Positions 53,095-54,990 of a stretch of DNA of 54,990 bases are shown here, piece by piece. Below the pieces are notes generated by a model that did not search any database, was not told the DNA's origin, and saw only the letters and a list, made by a program, of their open reading frames with translations. Source of the DNA: an uncultured Bacteroidota bacterium (GTDB lineage: Bacteria > Bacteroidota > Bacteroidia > Flavobacteriales > Flavobacteriaceae); assembly GCA_902515405.1 (NCBI GenBank), contig CABXUS010000008.1, positions 1-54,990 of the forward strand. The letters are read 5' to 3'. Position numbers and translations under genes: made by a program. How positions within the stretch are numbered: position 1 is the stretch's first letter; each line of letters begins with the position of its first letter.

Positions 53095-54990
<1,896 letters not shown>

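Overview
The window looks like chromosome of a marine member of the Flavobacteriia (Bacteroidota). The DNA is strongly A+T-rich and almost gap-free, start codons lack Shine-Dalgarno sequences, and one clear TAnnTTTG-type promoter element is visible. The gene content fits: SusC/SusD, many sulfatases, twin DUF1080 domains, an OstA-like/purA/fur/relA gene string, and a probable 6S RNA after zapA. Family assignments come from reading the proteins and motifs. No database was searched.

Layout. (1) 12-7484, minus strand: a housekeeping operon of TrmH-type rRNA methyltransferase, RelA/SpoT, Fur-family regulator, PurA, OstA/LptA-like protein and class III aminotransferase. (2) 7536-11111: cysteine desulfurase, M23 peptidase, a small coiled-coil protein, ZapA and a probable 6S RNA. 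(3) 11112-18206, minus strand: three sulfatases running directly into galE and galK. (4) 18458-28353, plus strand, diverging from (3): susC, susD, a terminator hairpin, an orphan TonB-plug protein, two sulfatases and a SASA-type carbohydrate esterase. Regions 3 and 4 together form a polysaccharide utilisation locus (PUL), probably for a sulfated, galactose-containing algal glycan. No glycoside hydrolase lies inside it. (5) 28524-34785: an NTF2-fold protein, a flippase-like membrane protein, an AraC regulator, and a short operon with a second NTF2-fold protein, a double DUF1080 protein and a Tat-exported Gfo/Idh/MocA oxidoreductase, which resembles a 3-keto-glycoside module. (6) 34782-36023, minus strand: a Ste24-type M48 protease. 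(7) 36098-47179, plus strand: eight tightly packed genes forming a phospho-signalling locus. They encode a zinc-ribbon FHA protein, a vWA-TM-FHA protein, a PP2C phosphatase, a Ser/Thr kinase, an FHA-TM-M48 protease, a WHy/LEA-like lipoprotein, an FHA-FHA-ABC exporter and a second, membrane Ser/Thr kinase. (8) 47176-53086: a DUF1287 protein, a sixth sulfatase, two GH10 enzymes and two small membrane-protein genes. (9) 53095-54990: catalase-peroxidase KatG, cut by the window edge.

How the genes fit together. Sulfatases (lipoproteins or secreted) would remove sulfate, the esterase would remove acetyl groups, SusCD would import oligosaccharides, and GalK/GalE would feed galactose into the Leloir pathway. 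The GH10 enzymes and the third sulfatase group point to a second, xylan-like substrate. The strongest candidate for an undescribed system is region 7. Two kinases, one phosphatase and five FHA domains are hard-wired to a membrane metalloprotease and an ABC exporter, so threonine phosphorylation may control export and proteolysis at the envelope.
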